Under the pieces are notes generated by a model, which searched no databases, was not told the origin of the DNA, and saw only the letters and a list, made by a program, of their open reading frames with translations. Below, in pieces: positions 5,717 through 6,963 of a stretch of DNA of 6,963 nt. The stretch covers positions 1 through 6,963 of the forward strand of contig JAOZPY010000056.1 of assembly GCA_029932495.1 (NCBI GenBank), given 5' to 3'. Each line of letters opens with the position of its first letter. Position 1 is the stretch's first letter. Origin of the DNA: Desulfobacterales bacterium. Its GTDB lineage: Bacteria; Desulfobacterota; Desulfobacteria; Desulfobacterales; JAFDCJ01. The translations under genes were made by a program, and so were the position numbers.

Positions 5717-6949
5717 TTGAAGGAAAAATTGATCCAGGACATGCGGGCGGCCATTGATGAATTGATACAATGGCCGAAAAAAAACGTTCAGATATTTCAC
5801 CACAATGACTCGGACGGGCTTAGTGCCGGGGCCATTCTCCAACGCGCTTTTGAGAGGGCCGGTTTTGCCGTGCAGCGCTTTTGCCTGGAAAAACCATATC
5901 CGGCACTGCTGCAGCGTATTTACGGGCAGGAAGGCCAAATCATCGTCTTTGCCGATTTTGCCGGCCGGATTGCCCCGCTGCTGTCGGAGTTAAACCGGGG
6001 ACGCAATCTGACTTTGATCCTGGACCACCATGTGGCCGAGGCCGCCACCGATCCCAGGGTACACAACCTGGACCCGGATCTTTACGGGTTGAAGGGGGAT
6101 CGGGACATCTCGGGATCCACCACCTGCTACCTGTTTGCCCGCACACTGGATGCGGCCAACCAGGATCTGGCCACCATTGCCGCCATCGGGGCGGTGGGCG
6201 ACGAGTTTTTCGTGGACGGCTGCCTGGTCAGTGAAAACCGCGCCGTTGCCCTGGAGGCCGTCGGCCAGGGCAAGATGGAGATCAGGGCCCAAGAGGTTGG
6301 CGAACGCTACTATCTCAACACCGCAAACGGGCCGGTGCCCTGCGATGAATTTGCCGCCTACCTGGATACCCTGGGAGCTGCGGGCTACTACCGCCACGGA
6401 CCGGACATGGGGGTGACCGTGTGCCTGGAAGGCACCAGCGCACAGTCCGATCATATGCTGCAGGAGCTGCAATCCATCCAGCAAAAGGCTTTTGCCGCGG
6501 AAATGCAGCGCCTGCGCGATGGCGGTCTCACGACAACCGCCCACATTCAATGGTTTCACGTCCACAATCGGTTTGCCCCCATGGGTGTAAAAATGATTGG
6601 CGTTTTTTGCGACGCCATTAAAAATAAGGACTTTATCGACCCTCAGCGTTACGTGGCCGGCTTTCAGATCATTCCCGACGAGATCCCCGGCTTCGGGCCC
6701 GTGGGGATGCGGGATGTCAAAATTTCCATGCGCGTATCGGCCCCCATGGAAAATGCCATCCGCGACAACGAAAAGATGGGGCTCAACATCCTGCTGCCCG
6801 AGGCCACTGGCCGGCTGGGCGGTTTTTCCGACGCCTGCCACAGCCTGACGGCGGCCACCACGGTGGCAGTCGGCAAGGAAGCGCAGTTAATCGCGGAAAT
6901 GGAAAAAATACTGGAAGGCGGAATTCGGAAAGCGGAAGGGGGAAAATAG
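5717..6949 (+). CDS. DHH/DHHA1 family phosphoesterase (RecJ/NrnA superfamily)
   Basis: This 410-residue DHH-superfamily phosphoesterase belongs to the Mn-dependent group that includes RecJ exonuclease, NrnA oligoribonuclease and archaeal RecJ-like proteins. Motif I is FHHNDSDGLSAGAIL with Asp31 and Asp33, motif II is Asp80 in VFADFAGR, motif III is DHHV (103-106), and motif IV is Asp162 in GAVGDEFF. The C-terminal DHHA1-like substrate-binding region (about 290-390) ends in GRLGGFSDACHSLTAAT. This keeps His375 but departs from the usual GGGHxxAAG. The short single-unit architecture and the HNDSDGLSAGAIL style resemble archaeal-type RecJ-like proteins more than bacterial RecJ, so the substrate (ssDNA, short RNA or a cyclic dinucleotide product) is open. 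The start is TTG with AAGGAG upstream. It is divergent from the HAD gene. The last dozen residues (LEGGIRKAEGGK) are encoded by a purine-rich simple repeat and are probably a non-conserved tail. Confidence 0.93.
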   Translation: MKEKLIQDMRAAIDELIQWPKKNVQIFHHNDSDGLSAGAILQRAFERAGFAVQRFCLEKPYPALLQRIYGQEGQIIVFADFAGRIAPLLSELNRGRNLTLILDHHVAEAATDPRVHNLDPDLYGLKGDRDISGSTTCYLFARTLDAANQDLATIAAIGAVGDEFFVDGCLVSENRAVALEAVGQGKMEIRAQEVGERYYLNTANGPVPCDEFAAYLDTLGAAGYYRHGPDMGVTVCLEGTSAQSDHMLQELQSIQQKAFAAEMQRLRDGGLTTTAHIQWFHVHNRFAPMGVKMIGVFCDAIKNKDFIDPQRYVAGFQIIPDEIPGFGPVGMRDVKISMRVSAPMENAIRDNEKMGLNILLPEATGRLGGFSDACHSLTAATTVAVGKEAQLIAEMEKILEGGIRKAEGGK

Positions 6950-6963
6950 AAGGCGGAATTCGG
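6914..6963. repeat. Purine-rich direct repeat across the 3' end of the DHH gene
   Basis: The 15-base unit GAAGGCGGAATTCGG occurs at 6914-6928 and again at 6949-6963, with related GCGGAAGGGGGAAAA sequence between. The first copy is inside the DHH reading frame and the second overlaps the TAG stop (6947-6949) and runs to the window edge, so the array probably continues beyond it. Confidence 0.8.

Noticed and set aside
5524..5754. 76-residue open frame on the - strand in the HAD-DHH spacer
   Set aside because: It has no ribosome-binding site, overlaps the DHH start on the opposite strand and runs through a REP-like hairpin. No family is recognisable.
5990..6841. 283-residue open frame antisense to the DHH gene
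   Set aside because: It is the GC-rich shadow of a well-supported gene; the translation has no recognisable motif and no ribosome-binding site.

Overview
The window carries six protein-coding genes that I can support, all but the first complete, plus several short repeats and hairpins. Base composition, the gene repertoire and the low-complexity intergenic repeats suggest a moderately GC-rich anaerobic bacterium, most likely a Desulfobacterales-type deltaproteobacterium (Desulfobacterota). That placement is an impression from gene style; nothing in the window (no rRNA, no lineage marker) proves it.

Left part, + strand (1-3650): a 5'-truncated class III CoA-transferase-family gene whose active-site residues match alpha-methylacyl-CoA racemases is followed after 48 bp by kbl (2-amino-3-ketobutyrate CoA ligase) and then tdh (L-threonine 3-dehydrogenase). 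kbl and tdh form the two-step threonine-to-glycine pathway: Tdh oxidises threonine to 2-amino-3-ketobutyrate with NAD+, and Kbl cleaves that with CoA to glycine and acetyl-CoA. The 184-bp gap between them is filled almost entirely by a nested inverted-repeat element (2315-2458). A strong bidirectional terminator (3602-3642) closes the block.

Middle part, - strand (3658-5485), read right to left: a HAD-IIB phosphatase-like gene, an HD-domain metal-dependent phosphohydrolase gene 14 bp downstream of it, an AT-rich hairpin, and then a separate small cold-shock-domain gene that converges on tdh at the shared terminator.

Right part, + strand (5717-6949): a DHH/DHHA1-family phosphoesterase (RecJ/NrnA superfamily) with a TTG start, transcribed divergently from the HAD gene. 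The 231-bp divergent spacer holds a heptanucleotide tandem repeat and a REP-like GC-rich hairpin. A purine-rich simple repeat has run into the 3' end of the DHH gene and continues past its stop to the window edge.

I see no mobile-element genes, CRISPR array, tRNA or rRNA. No clearly new multi-gene system is visible. The most unusual objects are the nested palindromic element inside the kbl-tdh unit and the simple repeats that touch gene ends.
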